Notes: generated from the sequence alone by a model not told the origin. Numbered from the stretch's first letter, positions 47,155-56,075 are shown. The stretch: DNA of 64,000 nucleotides from CF-118 sp035689345 (GCA_035689345.1 DASSLR010000036.1:1-64000), one strand, 5' to 3'. A program made the numbers and translations.

Positions 47155-49442
47155 TGACGCGATCCAGACCACAATCGGGCCAGGCCCTGGTCCTGGTGGC
47201 TGTCGCGATCCTCGCGCTGGTCGGCTCGGCCGCCCTCGTGCTGCTCGCCGGCTCGGCCGCATCCCAGCGCAACCAGCTGCAGTCGCTGGCCGACACCGCG
47301 GCGCTCGATTCGGCGCTGAAGATCGGCATCGGCTGCAACGCGGCGATGGCGTCGACGGTGATCACCGAGGCCGACAACTTCCTCGCCACCCAGCGCACGC
47401 GCACCGGATCGCTCGGCATCGCGGCCGGCACGTGCGCCGCGCCGTACCACGGCACCGATACGTTCGCCGGCGGCCTGAGCGCCGACTACTACTGGCCTTA
47501 CAAGGGCCACCAGCAGCAGGTCGAGGTGCTGTTGACGCTGAGCCTCCCCATCTCGTTCGGCGGCGCGGTCGGCTCGACGAGCACGACGCTGACGCGTTAC
47601 GCGGTCGCGCAGGCTTTGAGCGCCTCGGTGCCGGCCATCACTGCAACGAACCTCGCCTGCACCGGCGGACAGGTGAACGCGGTCGGGGACATCCTGGCGT
47701 CCAACGCCATCACCCTCAGCGGCGGCTGCGCCCTTTACGCGCACCAGAACCCCGCGTCGGGCGCCTACTCAGAGCTCGGCAACGTGCGCGTGTACGCGGG
47801 CGGCCAGTCCTGGCTGAACGGCGGAGGCAGCTGCATCGCGGGCGCGAACTCGGGATCCAGCAACGCCATCTGCGCCGACGGCTACGAGCTGTCCGGGCAC
47901 AGCGGGACCGCGTGCGGCGGCACCACCGAGTACCTGTCGGCCGCCAACGCCGCGATCAACTCCAACCCATGCGCCGGCGGCGTCGGCGCGCAGCCCGTGC
48001 CGCCGCTTTCCGCCCTGCTGCCTCCTGACCCGAACGCGGACCCCGCAGCCATCGCCACGCTTCAGGGCACGGGCGGCTCCGCGTGCTCGGCCGGCGGGGC
48101 CTATCCCAACATCGTCGCGGGCGGGATCACGTGGGGCACCGGGCTCGCGCCCGCCCCCACCAAGGACGCCGCGGGTTTCTGGCATTTCAAGCCGAGCTGC
48201 TACGGATACCTGACCCTCGGCAGCGTCGCGGGGGGCATCGCGATCAAGCAGATCGGGGCCGAGAGCGCTGTGCAGACCCACTTCATCACGGCGACGCTTC
48301 CTGTCGCGAGCACCGCGGGTACGCTGCTGGTCGCGACGATCAACTCCCAGACGACCCCCAACAAGTTCGCCGGGCCCGCCGGCTGGACGTCGGCCGTGGA
48401 GCAGGACAACCCGGCGGAGGGCCGCAGCGAGATCTGGTACTACCCGAACAACCCCGGCGGCATCACAAGCGCCACCTTCACCATGAATCCGGCAACTGTC
48501 AGCGGCGCAGCTGAGATCACCGAGTGGAGCGGAGCCGCAACCCTCGCACCCCTCGACCAGACGGGCGCGACCAGCGTCACGGTCCCCGCCACTTCGGCCA
48601 CCACATCGACGGTCGGCGCGATGGCTCAATCGGGCGAGCTGGTGGTGACCAACATCGGGTTCAAGATCGCGGCCGGCAACAGCTACTCGCAGGGCGCCGG
48701 CTGGAACAGCATCGTCAAGGACAACGCGTTCGGCTACGCGTCCGAGTACCGGCTCGACCTGCCTGCCGGCACGGCAAGCGAGACCTCGACCACGACCACC
48801 GCAAGCGCGTGGGCCAACGTCATCGCCACATTCAAGCCGGGCTCTTCGGCCGCGGGCGCGGTGCTCGACCCCGGCTTCTACTACTTCAACGGCTCCGGAT
48901 TCGCAGGGGGAGGCGGCATCTGCTTGAACGGAGGCACGCTGCTCGCCCGTGACGTGACCATCGAGTTCGTCAACCAGGCCGGGTTCTCGACGGGGACATG
49001 CGCCGCCGGCGGTGGCGCGGGCTGTTCCACCGGGGCCTGTGACTTCGGCAGCAACCCGGCCGGAAGCCTGGTGGACACCTCCTTCAGCTGGTTCGCCGCG
49101 CCCTGCGCGCAGGATCCGAGCGCCAGCCCGCCCGACGCGAGCTGCCTTGGCGCTTCCAGCTGGTGCCCGGCCGGCGACCGGTCCTGCTGGAACCTGCTCC
49201 TGTACCAGCCGGCCTCGGCGACTGGCCAGATCGCGGTCAAGGGGACGGTGGCCAGCGAGTGGCTGCTCGGCTCCACGTACTGGTCCGGCACCTGTACCGA
49301 GACGATCACGGGCGCGTCGACGATCGCCGGCTCCCTGGCCTGCGGCAGCCTGTCGATCTCGGCCGGGGCCGGCGCAGGAACCGCGGTCGGGGGCGATTAC
49401 GGCATCAACACGGCGGTCGTCGAGGCGGTTTTGGTGGAGTGA
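47154..49442 (+). CDS. Large TadG-like pilus-associated surface protein
   Basis: This is a 762-residue protein with the TadG N-terminus (SGQALVLVAVAILALVGSAALVLLAGSAASQRNQLQSLADTAALDSAL) and a very long Gly/Ser/Ala/Cys-rich extracellular part. Residues about 372-562 form a distinct beta-sandwich-like domain (HFITATLPVASTAGTLLVATI; GPAGWTSAVEQDN; IWYYPNNPGGITSATF; GELVVTNIGFKIAAG), resembling lectin-like modules in surface and phage proteins. Several Cys pairs in the flanks suggest disulfide stabilisation. Likely a pilus-tip or surface adhesin; not proven. ATG overlaps the preceding stop (TGATG). A hairpin follows in the gap before cpaB. Confidence 0.82.
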   Translation: MTRSRPQSGQALVLVAVAILALVGSAALVLLAGSAASQRNQLQSLADTAALDSALKIGIGCNAAMASTVITEADNFLATQRTRTGSLGIAAGTCAAPYHGTDTFAGGLSADYYWPYKGHQQQVEVLLTLSLPISFGGAVGSTSTTLTRYAVAQALSASVPAITATNLACTGGQVNAVGDILASNAITLSGGCALYAHQNPASGAYSELGNVRVYAGGQSWLNGGGSCIAGANSGSSNAICADGYELSGHSGTACGGTTEYLSAANAAINSNPCAGGVGAQPVPPLSALLPPDPNADPAAIATLQGTGGSACSAGGAYPNIVAGGITWGTGLAPAPTKDAAGFWHFKPSCYGYLTLGSVAGGIAIKQIGAESAVQTHFITATLPVASTAGTLLVATINSQTTPNKFAGPAGWTSAVEQDNPAEGRSEIWYYPNNPGGITSATFTMNPATVSGAAEITEWSGAATLAPLDQTGATSVTVPATSATTSTVGAMAQSGELVVTNIGFKIAAGNSYSQGAGWNSIVKDNAFGYASEYRLDLPAGTASETSTTTTASAWANVIATFKPGSSAAGAVLDPGFYYFNGSGFAGGGGICLNGGTLLARDVTIEFVNQAGFSTGTCAAGGGAGCSTGACDFGSNPAGSLVDTSFSWFAAPCAQDPSASPPDASCLGASSWCPAGDRSCWNLLLYQPASATGQIAVKGTVASEWLLGSTYWSGTCTETITGASTIAGSLACGSLSISAGAGAGTAVGGDYGINTAVVEAVLVE

Positions 49443-49456
49443 ACCAGGGTCTTTAA

Positions 49457-49485
49457 GTGCATCATTTGCTGCGCCAAATGAGCAC
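49457..49485 (+). promoter_or_regulatory. Hairpin between the TadG-like gene and cpaB
   Basis: GTGC (49457-49460) plus TCATTTG (49462-49468) pairs with CAAATGA (49475-49481) plus GCAC (49482-49485) around CTGCGC, with one bulged base. It lies 14 bases after the TadG-like stop and 19 bases before cpaB. No T-run follows, so it may be an mRNA-processing or partial-termination site that sets the ratio of upstream and downstream genes. Confidence 0.45.
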
Positions 49486-49504
49486 CAGACCGGAGTCAGA
49501 CTGA

Positions 49505-50299
49505 ATGGCAACCTCCACAACGGTCGGCCGGCCGCGGCGCAGCCGCATGTACATCGTCATCGGTACGGTCCTCGCCGTGGTCGCGTTCCTGGCCGCCGCG
49601 GGCCTTGCGTCCTTCCCGTACCTCTTCCCCTCGAGCCCGCTGGGGACCAAGGTGGTCGTCGCCAAGTCAGCGATCACCGCTCGCACCCGGATCACGGCCG
49701 CCGACCTCGAGCTGAGCGCGATCAGCCCGGTCCCGCCGCAGTCGTTCACCAACATCTCCTCGGTCGCCGGCAAGGGTGCCCGCGTCGACATCCCGGCGGG
49801 CGAACCGGTCACCGCGAACCTCATCGCCGAGAGCCCCGACCTGCTGAGCAGCAGCGACGTGACCTACCTGCCGATCCCGCAGGGTTACGTCGCTGTCGCC
49901 ATACCGACCTCGGAGCAGGCCGGCGTCGCCGGGTACGTGCAGGTGGGCGATCGCATCTCGATCCTCGCGAGCGTCAACACGCAGGTGTTCGGCTCCGGCC
50001 CTTCGGTGCTGGCCGTGCGCACGGTCTTTCGTGACGTCCCGGTGCTGCGGGTCGGGCCGGTCGCGACCGCGCAGGGCGCATCGCAGGTGGGCACGAGCCT
50101 CACGGTGATGCTGACGGCCTGCGACGCGGAGTTCATGTTCTGGCTCCTGAACAACGCGACCCTCAAGTACGAGCTCGAGTCCTACAAGGACTACGGCGCT
50201 ACGCCGACCCAGCCCGATCCCGCGTGCCAGTCCGTGCTGGCGGCCAAGGGCGCCGGGCCGGTCGAGGTCAACAAGCGCTGGAGCTTCACCACCCCCTGA
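49505..50299 (+). CDS. cpaB: Flp pilus assembly protein CpaB (RcpC-like, SAF domain)
   Basis: This 264-residue protein has one N-terminal transmembrane helix (MYIVIGTVLAVVAFLAAAGLASFPYLF) and a SAF domain (VVVAKSAITARTRITAADLELSAI; GARVDIPAGEPVTANLI). A second beta domain follows (YLPIPQGYVAVAIPTSEQAGVAGYVQVGDRISILASV) as in CpaB/RcpC. In diderms it contacts the secretin; no secretin gene is present here. ATG with GGAG nine bases upstream. Four bases separate it from tadB. Confidence 0.9.
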   Translation: MATSTTVGRPRRSRMYIVIGTVLAVVAFLAAAGLASFPYLFPSSPLGTKVVVAKSAITARTRITAADLELSAISPVPPQSFTNISSVAGKGARVDIPAGEPVTANLIAESPDLLSSSDVTYLPIPQGYVAVAIPTSEQAGVAGYVQVGDRISILASVNTQVFGSGPSVLAVRTVFRDVPVLRVGPVATAQGASQVGTSLTVMLTACDAEFMFWLLNNATLKYELESYKDYGATPTQPDPACQSVLAAKGAGPVEVNKRWSFTTP

Positions 50300-50303
50300 C
50301 GCG

Positions 50304-51251
50304 ATGCCCTCGCTAGCGATCATCGTCGCGGTCGGAGCCGCGCTCGGCGTGGCGCTTGTGGTCTACGGGATCGTCGCCGGCGGCCGCGATGAGGCGGGCC
50401 TGCCTTCCGGCGTCGGCGCGCGGGTCACCTACCGCACGCTCGCCGACGTGCGCGAGCAATTGCGCCGCCGGTTCGAGCCGACGGGCGCGCCTGTCTGGGT
50501 GGCGGGCCCGAACACCAACGCCCTCGCTCGCGACCTGGCCAGCGCAGATCTTCAGCTGCGCCCTTACGAATTCCGCCTGCTGCAGGTCGGCGCCGGGCTC
50601 GCGCTCGGTCTGATCGCCTTCCTCCGCTTCGAGGCAAGCTTTGCCGTGCCCGTCGCGGCGGTGATCGGATACGTCCTCCCCGCCTTCTATCTGCGCAATC
50701 GCCGAGGCCACCGGCTGCAGAAGTTCGACGACGAGCTGCCCCGCGCGATGGAGCTCATCGCCAACTCGATGAAGGCCGGCCAGTCGGTCGCCCAGTCCTT
50801 CGCGGCGGTGACCGACAACGCGCAACCGCCCGTGTCCGAAGAGTTCAGCCTGGCGCGCCGAGAGATCGAGCTTGGTGCGTCGGTCGAGAGCGCACTCGGC
50901 AACATGGAGAAGCGCATGGGCAGCAGCGACCTGCGCTTGATGATCATGGTCATCACGATCCAGCACGCCGTGGGCGGCGACCTGCCTGCGATTCTCACGA
51001 CGCTTGCCGACACGATGCGTCAGCGCCGCGAGATGCGCGAGGAAGTGCTGGCGGCGACGGCGCAATCGCGCGCGTCGAGTGTGATCATCACCGCGCTGCC
51101 GCTGCTGGTCGCGGCGTTCGGGTACTTCGTGCTGCCCGATTACTTCAGGCCGCTGTTCGTCAACCCGGTCGGCTGGGCGCTGCTCATCATCGCGGCGGCA
51201 TTGCTCGGCACCGGGACCTTCATCATCCGCCGGATCACGGCGATCGCATGA
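50304..51251 (+). CDS. tadB: Tad secretion platform protein TadB
   Basis: TadB is one of two inner-membrane platform proteins of the Tad machine. The 315-residue protein has an N-terminal helix, a cytosolic segment, two helices (LLQVGAGLALGLIAFL; VPVAAVIGYVLPAFYL), the T2SSF domain (FDDELPRAMELIANSMKAGQSVAQSFAAV; ELGASVESALGNMEKRM; VITIQHAVGGDLPAIL) and a C-terminal helix pair. Overlaps tadC by ATGA. Confidence 0.94.
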   Translation: MPSLAIIVAVGAALGVALVVYGIVAGGRDEAGLPSGVGARVTYRTLADVREQLRRRFEPTGAPVWVAGPNTNALARDLASADLQLRPYEFRLLQVGAGLALGLIAFLRFEASFAVPVAAVIGYVLPAFYLRNRRGHRLQKFDDELPRAMELIANSMKAGQSVAQSFAAVTDNAQPPVSEEFSLARREIELGASVESALGNMEKRMGSSDLRLMIMVITIQHAVGGDLPAILTTLADTMRQRREMREEVLAATAQSRASSVIITALPLLVAAFGYFVLPDYFRPLFVNPVGWALLIIAAALLGTGTFIIRRITAIA

Positions 51252-52177
51252 CCACCCTGCCCGTCCTGCTCGGACTGATCGCTGCGCTGGGCGTCGCGCT
51301 AGTCGCGCTGGGCATGCGCGCGTCGCAGGCAACCGACGCCGCGACGCTGCTGCGCGAGCGCCTCATCCGCCAGGAGCTGGGCCTCGGGCAGAGCGCGATC
51401 GCCCTGCAGCTGGAGAGGCCGCTGCTCGAGCGCCTGCTCGACCCGGTGCGCAAGAGCATCGCCCGCCAGATGAACCGGCTCACGCCGGCCGCTCAGGCCG
51501 CGAGGTTCCAGCGTGAGCTGGACTTCATCGGCAACCCGTTCGGGCTCGACCCCGCGGGCGTGCAGACACTGCGCATCGCCGCGGCGGCCGGGCTCGGTGC
51601 TGTGGGCACAACGCTCGGCGTGCTGATCGGCCAGCCGCTGGCGGTGGCGGTCGCACTGGTCGCGGGCGCGGTGCTCGGCTTCTACCTGCCGATGCTGTGG
51701 CTGCGCCAGCTGGTGAGCGAGCGGCGCGCGCAGCTGGAAGCCGTGCTGCCGAACGCGCTCGACGTGATCGCCATCAGCATGGAGGCGGGCCTCGGCCTCG
51801 ACCGCGCGCTGGAGCAGCTGGTCCGCCACCAGGAAGGCCCGCTGACGCTGCTCGTGGCCCGCGCGCTGCGCGAGATCGAGCTCGGAAGGCCGCGCGCCGA
51901 CGCCCTCAACGACATGGCCGAGGGGACCGGGGTTGAAGACTTCACCGGCCTCGTGCGCTCGATCCTCCACGCGGAGCGCACCGGCGTACCGATCGCGCGC
52001 ACGATCGCGGCTCACGCCGCGCAGATGCGCGTGAAGCGCCGCCTTCAGATCCGTGCCGACGCGGCGCGCGCCTCGTTGAAGATCCTGCTGCCGACCGTCG
52101 GGTGCGTCTTCCCGACGCTGTGGCTGATCCTGCTCGGGCCGGCCCTGATCGTGATCCTGTCGATCAACTCGCACTGA
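51248..52177 (+). CDS. tadC: Tad secretion platform protein TadC
   Basis: This 309-residue T2SSF-domain membrane protein is the TadC partner of TadB. It shows an N-terminal helix, VALVAGAVLGFYLPMLWLRQLVSERRAQLEAVLPNALDVIAISMEAGLGLDRALEQL, ELGRPRADALNDMAEGTGVEDFTGLVRSILHAERTG and a C-terminal helix (LLPTVGCVFPTLWLILLGPALIVIL). Last gene of the plus-strand tad operon; two palindromic repeats lie directly after it. Confidence 0.94.
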   Translation: MTTLPVLLGLIAALGVALVALGMRASQATDAATLLRERLIRQELGLGQSAIALQLERPLLERLLDPVRKSIARQMNRLTPAAQAARFQRELDFIGNPFGLDPAGVQTLRIAAAAGLGAVGTTLGVLIGQPLAVAVALVAGAVLGFYLPMLWLRQLVSERRAQLEAVLPNALDVIAISMEAGLGLDRALEQLVRHQEGPLTLLVARALREIELGRPRADALNDMAEGTGVEDFTGLVRSILHAERTGVPIARTIAAHAAQMRVKRRLQIRADAARASLKILLPTVGCVFPTLWLILLGPALIVILSINSH

Positions 52178-52184
52178 CCACCGG

Positions 52185-52252
52185 CGAGTGCCGGCACTCG
52201 CACAACGAAATGTGCCGATTCGGCGTCGAGTGCCGGCACTGGCACGAGGAAA
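52185..52252. repeat. Two palindromic 26-nt repeats between convergent tadC and MBL genes
   Basis: Copies at 52185-52210 and 52227-52252 agree at 23 of 26 positions. Each contains CGAGTGCCGGCACT, and in the first copy CGAGTGCCGGCACTCG is a perfect 16-bp palindrome. They fill almost the whole gap between the tadC stop and the metallo-beta-lactamase gene stop. They may act as a bidirectional terminator, or be members of a dispersed palindromic repeat family. Confidence 0.6.
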
Positions 52253-52879
52253 CTAACTGAGGAAGGGGTTAGTTTTTCGCTCCCGGCCGATGGTCGTGTC
52301 GGGCCCATGGCCGCTGTGCACGATCGTTTCGTCCGGCAGCGCCATGAGCCGGCGGTGGATGCCCTCGAGCAGCGCCCGCGGGTCGGAGTTGTGAAAGTCC
52401 GAGCGACCGACCGAGCCGGCGAACAGCGCATCGCCGGTGAACACGTGGCCGTCGATCTTCAACGAGACGCCACCAGGGCTGTGACCTGGCGTGTGGAGCA
52501 CGTCGAACTCGAGAGAGCCTGCCCGAAACGTCTCCGACTCCGCGAGTGCGGTGACAGTCTCGACTGGCGGGAGCTGCACGGGGAACTGGCGGCGCAGCGG
52601 CCTCGACTCGGTCACGACCTCGCGCTCGGCATCGTGGACCGCGACCGGCACGGCGCCCAGCTCCTGCAGCAACAGCGGCAGCCCGGCGATGTGATCGACG
52701 TCGGTGTGCGTCAGCAGGATCGCCTTGATGTTGGCCTGGCGCTCGCGCACGAGATCGACCATCAGCTCCGGCTCGAGGTTGGCGTCGATGATCACCGCGT
52801 CGTGCGTCTCTTCGTCCTCGACGAGGTACGAGTTGGTGGCGAACTGACGGTCGGCGGTCGATTCGACGCGAAGCCTCAC
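52253..52879 (-). CDS. Metallo-beta-lactamase-fold hydrolase (glyoxalase II-like)
   Basis: This 208-residue MBL-fold protein has the metal motif THTDVDHIAG (H58-x-D60-x-D62-H63), a second ligand region LHTPGHSPGG and FTGDALFAGSVGRSDF, closest to the glyoxalase II / hydroxyacylglutathione hydrolase type. The second His of the usual HxHxDH is Asp. Substrate unknown. GTG overlaps the stop of the SRPBCC-GNAT gene (GTGA), so the two are co-translated. Confidence 0.88.
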   Translation of the reverse strand: MRLRVESTADRQFATNSYLVEDEETHDAVIIDANLEPELMVDLVRERQANIKAILLTHTDVDHIAGLPLLLQELGAVPVAVHDAEREVVTESRPLRRQFPVQLPPVETVTALAESETFRAGSLEFDVLHTPGHSPGGVSLKIDGHVFTGDALFAGSVGRSDFHNSDPRALLEGIHRRLMALPDETIVHSGHGPDTTIGRERKTNPFLS

Positions 52880-53874
52880 GCCAGAGTCTTGCGCATGACG
52901 AAATAGCGATCGTTTTCGCGGTAGGGCTCGAAGCCGGCCTTCTCGTACATGCGCAGCGAGCCGCGGTAGTGCGCCTGGTCCGTGCCTTCGTCCTGCTTGC
53001 GGGGGTAGGCCTCGACGGCGCGCATGCCCCGCTCCCGCAGCCGGTCGACCGCTGTGTCAAGCAGCCTGGTCGCAACGCCATGACCGCGGTACGGCGCCGC
53101 GATGACGAAACAGGCGATCGAGCCCACGCGGTCGTGCTCGGCGGCGTCGAGCCCCAGCTTCATCATCACGCCGCTCAAGCGCGTGGTCTCTCCGTAGTTG
53201 CACCAGCCGACGGGCTTGCCTTCCGCATACGCGAGCAGCGCAGTCACGCGACCGGCGCCGATCATCGCCTGCATGTCCGCGCGGTTGTCGGCGCCGGTGC
53301 GAGCGGACCACTCCTCGTCCGTGTGGTCGCGGTGGGTCTCCATGCAGTAGCACGACTGCCACGCCGGGAAGTCGCGAAACGCGCGGTGGTCGAAGAAGTC
53401 GAGATAGTCGTCGACGCGGTCGGGCGTCACGTCGCGCACGACGACCTCGCCGATCTCAGGGAGGCGCGCGAACTCGGCCCTCGCGGACGGGTCGACCGCC
53501 AGCCGCAGGCCGCGCAGGATGCCCTCGCCCTCCGACGCGTAAAGGTTGCTGGCCGCCGGCTCCGCCTGCCAGGACAGGGTCACGAGCGATCCGCCGTCAT
53601 CGGGCGCGACCTCCCACACGAGCCGGTGCGGAGGCAGCTCCGCCAGGTTGGGCGCGAACAGAAGCTTCGTGCGCAGCTCCAGCCGGCGCGGCGGATCTGC
53701 CGCCACCACGTCCGCCTCTTCGGCGAGGTCGCCGCCCGCCTTCCAGATGACGTGCTCGCCGGCCGCAAACGTGCCCTCGACGTCGAGCATGAAGTACCAG
53801 GTGTTGCGACCCTGTTTCGTGATCTCCTGCCACACCGCCTCGGGCGCGGCGTTCACGTGAAGCTCGCGCTTCAT
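52876..53874 (-). CDS. SRPBCC (AHSA1-like) - GNAT acetyltransferase fusion
   Basis: This is a 332-residue two-domain protein. Residues 1-140 look like an AHSA1/START-type SRPBCC domain (RELHVNAAPEAVWQEIT; WKAGGDLAEEADVVAADPPRRLELRTKL; LVTLSWQAEP). Residues about 145-332 are a GNAT acetyltransferase (VVVRDVTPDRVDDYLDFFD; GKPVGWCNYGE; VGSIACFVIAAPYRGHGVATRLLDTAVDRLRERG with the acetyl-CoA loop YRGHGVA; YEKAGFEPYRENDRYFVMRK). Such fusions are uncommon; the SRPBCC part may bind a hydrophobic substrate. ATG start, four bases after rel. Confidence 0.85.
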   Translation of the reverse strand: MKRELHVNAAPEAVWQEITKQGRNTWYFMLDVEGTFAAGEHVIWKAGGDLAEEADVVAADPPRRLELRTKLLFAPNLAELPPHRLVWEVAPDDGGSLVTLSWQAEPAASNLYASEGEGILRGLRLAVDPSARAEFARLPEIGEVVVRDVTPDRVDDYLDFFDHRAFRDFPAWQSCYCMETHRDHTDEEWSARTGADNRADMQAMIGAGRVTALLAYAEGKPVGWCNYGETTRLSGVMMKLGLDAAEHDRVGSIACFVIAAPYRGHGVATRLLDTAVDRLRERGMRAVEAYPRKQDEGTDQAHYRGSLRMYEKAGFEPYRENDRYFVMRKTLA

Positions 53875-53878
53875 CGGG

Positions 53879-56008
53879 TCACAAGGCGTCGCGGGCCACG
53901 GTGTGCACGTCGCGCACGCCTTCTATCTTCTCCATAAGCCGCGACAGCTGCGCGAGCGAGTCGATCTCCACGGTCGCCGAGACGACCGCGGTCTTGTCCT
54001 CGTGCACCTTGACGTCCAGGGACGACATGTTCACTCGGTTCTCGGCGATGACGGTCGCGATGTCGCGCATGAGTCCCTGGCGGTCGAAGGCCTCGATCTT
54101 GATGGCGACCGGGTAGGTGTGGTCGGCGGCCGTCTCCCACTCCACCTGCACGACACGCGCCTGGTCCTGCGCATTGATGGCGTTGATGCAGTCCGCGCGG
54201 TGCACGGTCACGCCGCGCCCGCGGGTCGTGTACCCGACGATCGGGTCTCCGGGGACCGGCTGGCAGCAGGGCGCGACCTTCGTAAGCAGCCCGGTCACGC
54301 CGCGCACGAGCACGCGCGGCGTGGGCTGGCCGCCCGGGATGAGCGGGATCGAACGCAGGTCGGAACCCGCGCCGTCGGTGGGGAGAGCCATGCGCATCAC
54401 CACCGCGTGCGGCGAGAGGTCGCCGTAACCGATGGCGGCGAGGAAGTCGTCCGGGGTCGCGAACCTGTGTGCTGAAGCTATCTCGGCGAGCTTGTTCTCG
54501 GGCAGATCCGCAAGCGCCACGCGGTGCATGCGGTGCAGCTCCTTGTCCAGCAGGTCGCGGCCCTTGGCCACGTTCTCCTCGCGCCGCTGGCTCTTGAACC
54601 ACTTGCGGATCCGCTCCTTGGCGGACGCACTCTTCACGAAGCTCAGCCAGTCGCGGCTGGGCCCATGCGGCGCCTTCGTGGTGACGATCTCGACGATCTC
54701 GCCGTTCTTCAGCTCGTAGTCCAGGGGCACCATCCGCCCGTTCACCTTCGCGCCGACGCAGCGGTGCCCGACCTCGGTGTGGATGCGGTACGCGAAGTCG
54801 ACCGGCGTCGACCCCGCCGGGAGGTTCAGCACGTCGCCCTTGGGCGTGAAGACGTAGACCTCGTCCTGGAACAGGTCGATCTTCACCGTGTCGACGAAGG
54901 ACTCGGCGTCTCCCACCTCGCTCTGCCACTCGAGCAGGCTGCGCAGCCACGACAGCTTCTGGTCGAAGCTCGCGTCGTTGCCGCCCTCCTTGTACGTCCA
55001 GTGCGCCGCGACGCCGAACTCGGCCACGCGGTGCATCTCGTGGGTGCGGATCTGGATCTCGATCGGCTCGCCGGTGTGCGCGATGACAGTCGTGTGCAGT
55101 GACTGGTAGCCATTCGACTTGGGCATGGCGACGTAGTCCTTGAAGCGACCGGGCACGGGCTTCCACAACGAGTGCACGACGCCGAGCACCCCGTAGCAGT
55201 CGCGCACACTGTCGACCAGCACGCGAATGGCCGAGAGGTCATAGATCTCGGTGAAGTCCTTCTGGTCGCGGGTCATCTTCTGCCACACCGAGTAGATGTG
55301 CTTCGGGCGGCCGGTGATCTCGGCCTGGATGCCCACCTTTTCGAGCTCGCGCGCGAGCACCTCGCTGAGGTCGGTGACCAGCCGCTCGCGCTCGTGGCGC
55401 TTGCGCGCGATGCGCTTGGCGACGTCCTCGTACGCGTCCGGCTCGAGGTTGCGGAAGGCCAGGTCCTCGAGCTCCCACTTGATCTGGCCGATGCCGAGCC
55501 GGTGAGCGAGGGGCGCGTAGATGTCGAGCGTTTCGCGCGAGATCTTGCGCCGCTTGACCTCCGGCAGCGGGTCCAGCGTGCGCATGTTGTGCAAGCGGTC
55601 GGCGAGCTTGATGAGGACCACGCGGAGGTCCTCCGCCATGGCGACCATCATCTTGCGGATGTTCTCGGCCTGCTGCTGCTGGTCGGAGCGCAGCGATATC
55701 CGACCCAGCTTGGTGACGCCGTCGACCAGGCGGGCGACCTCGGGGCCGAACTCCTGCTCCACGGCTTCGGAGGTCAGCGGCGTGTCCTCGACCGTGTCGT
55801 GGAGCAGCGCCGCGGCGAGCGTCTCGGCGTCCAGCTCGAGGTCCGCCAGGATCGCCGCCACCTCCATCGGGTGGTTGACGTACTCCTCGCCCGACAGCCT
55901 CCGCTGCCCCGCGTGGGCCGCCAGCGCCCGTTCGTAGGCCCGGCGGACGATCTCCTGGTCCTTGCGATCCAGGTGGTCGGCGATCCGGAGGAGCTCAGAT
56001 ACGGTCAT
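53879..56008 (-). CDS. rel: Bifunctional (p)ppGpp synthetase/hydrolase Rel
   Basis: Rel makes and degrades (p)ppGpp in the stringent response. The 709-residue protein has an intact HD hydrolase (H46, ALLHDTVEDT with H70-D71, LADRLHNMRTL), the synthetase domain (VRDCYGVLGVVHSLWKPVPGRFKDYVAMPKSNGYQSLHTTV), TGS (VYVFTPKGDVLNLPAGSTPVDFAYRIH), the zinc-finger-like VAPCCQPVPGD region and a C-terminal ACT domain (about 635-709). ATG start; TAAACT (56025-56030) 16 bases upstream may be its -10. It heads the operon with the SRPBCC-GNAT and MBL genes. Confidence 0.96.
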   Translation of the reverse strand: MTVSELLRIADHLDRKDQEIVRRAYERALAAHAGQRRLSGEEYVNHPMEVAAILADLELDAETLAAALLHDTVEDTPLTSEAVEQEFGPEVARLVDGVTKLGRISLRSDQQQQAENIRKMMVAMAEDLRVVLIKLADRLHNMRTLDPLPEVKRRKISRETLDIYAPLAHRLGIGQIKWELEDLAFRNLEPDAYEDVAKRIARKRHERERLVTDLSEVLARELEKVGIQAEITGRPKHIYSVWQKMTRDQKDFTEIYDLSAIRVLVDSVRDCYGVLGVVHSLWKPVPGRFKDYVAMPKSNGYQSLHTTVIAHTGEPIEIQIRTHEMHRVAEFGVAAHWTYKEGGNDASFDQKLSWLRSLLEWQSEVGDAESFVDTVKIDLFQDEVYVFTPKGDVLNLPAGSTPVDFAYRIHTEVGHRCVGAKVNGRMVPLDYELKNGEIVEIVTTKAPHGPSRDWLSFVKSASAKERIRKWFKSQRREENVAKGRDLLDKELHRMHRVALADLPENKLAEIASAHRFATPDDFLAAIGYGDLSPHAVVMRMALPTDGAGSDLRSIPLIPGGQPTPRVLVRGVTGLLTKVAPCCQPVPGDPIVGYTTRGRGVTVHRADCINAINAQDQARVVQVEWETAADHTYPVAIKIEAFDRQGLMRDIATVIAENRVNMSSLDVKVHEDKTAVVSATVEIDSLAQLSRLMEKIEGVRDVHTVARDAL

Positions 56009-56024
56009 TTCCAGGTTGGTGCTG

Positions 56025-56030
56025 AGTTTA
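56025..56030 (-). promoter_or_regulatory. Possible -10 box (TAAACT) of rel
   Basis: TAAACT lies 16 bases before the rel ATG in the 84-base spacer shared with the divergent GAF/HD-GYP gene. No clear -35. Confidence 0.4.
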
Positions 56031-56075
56031 GGAGAGCCCGGCGCTTACGAAGTCTGAGTCCGTGATACCCACTCT

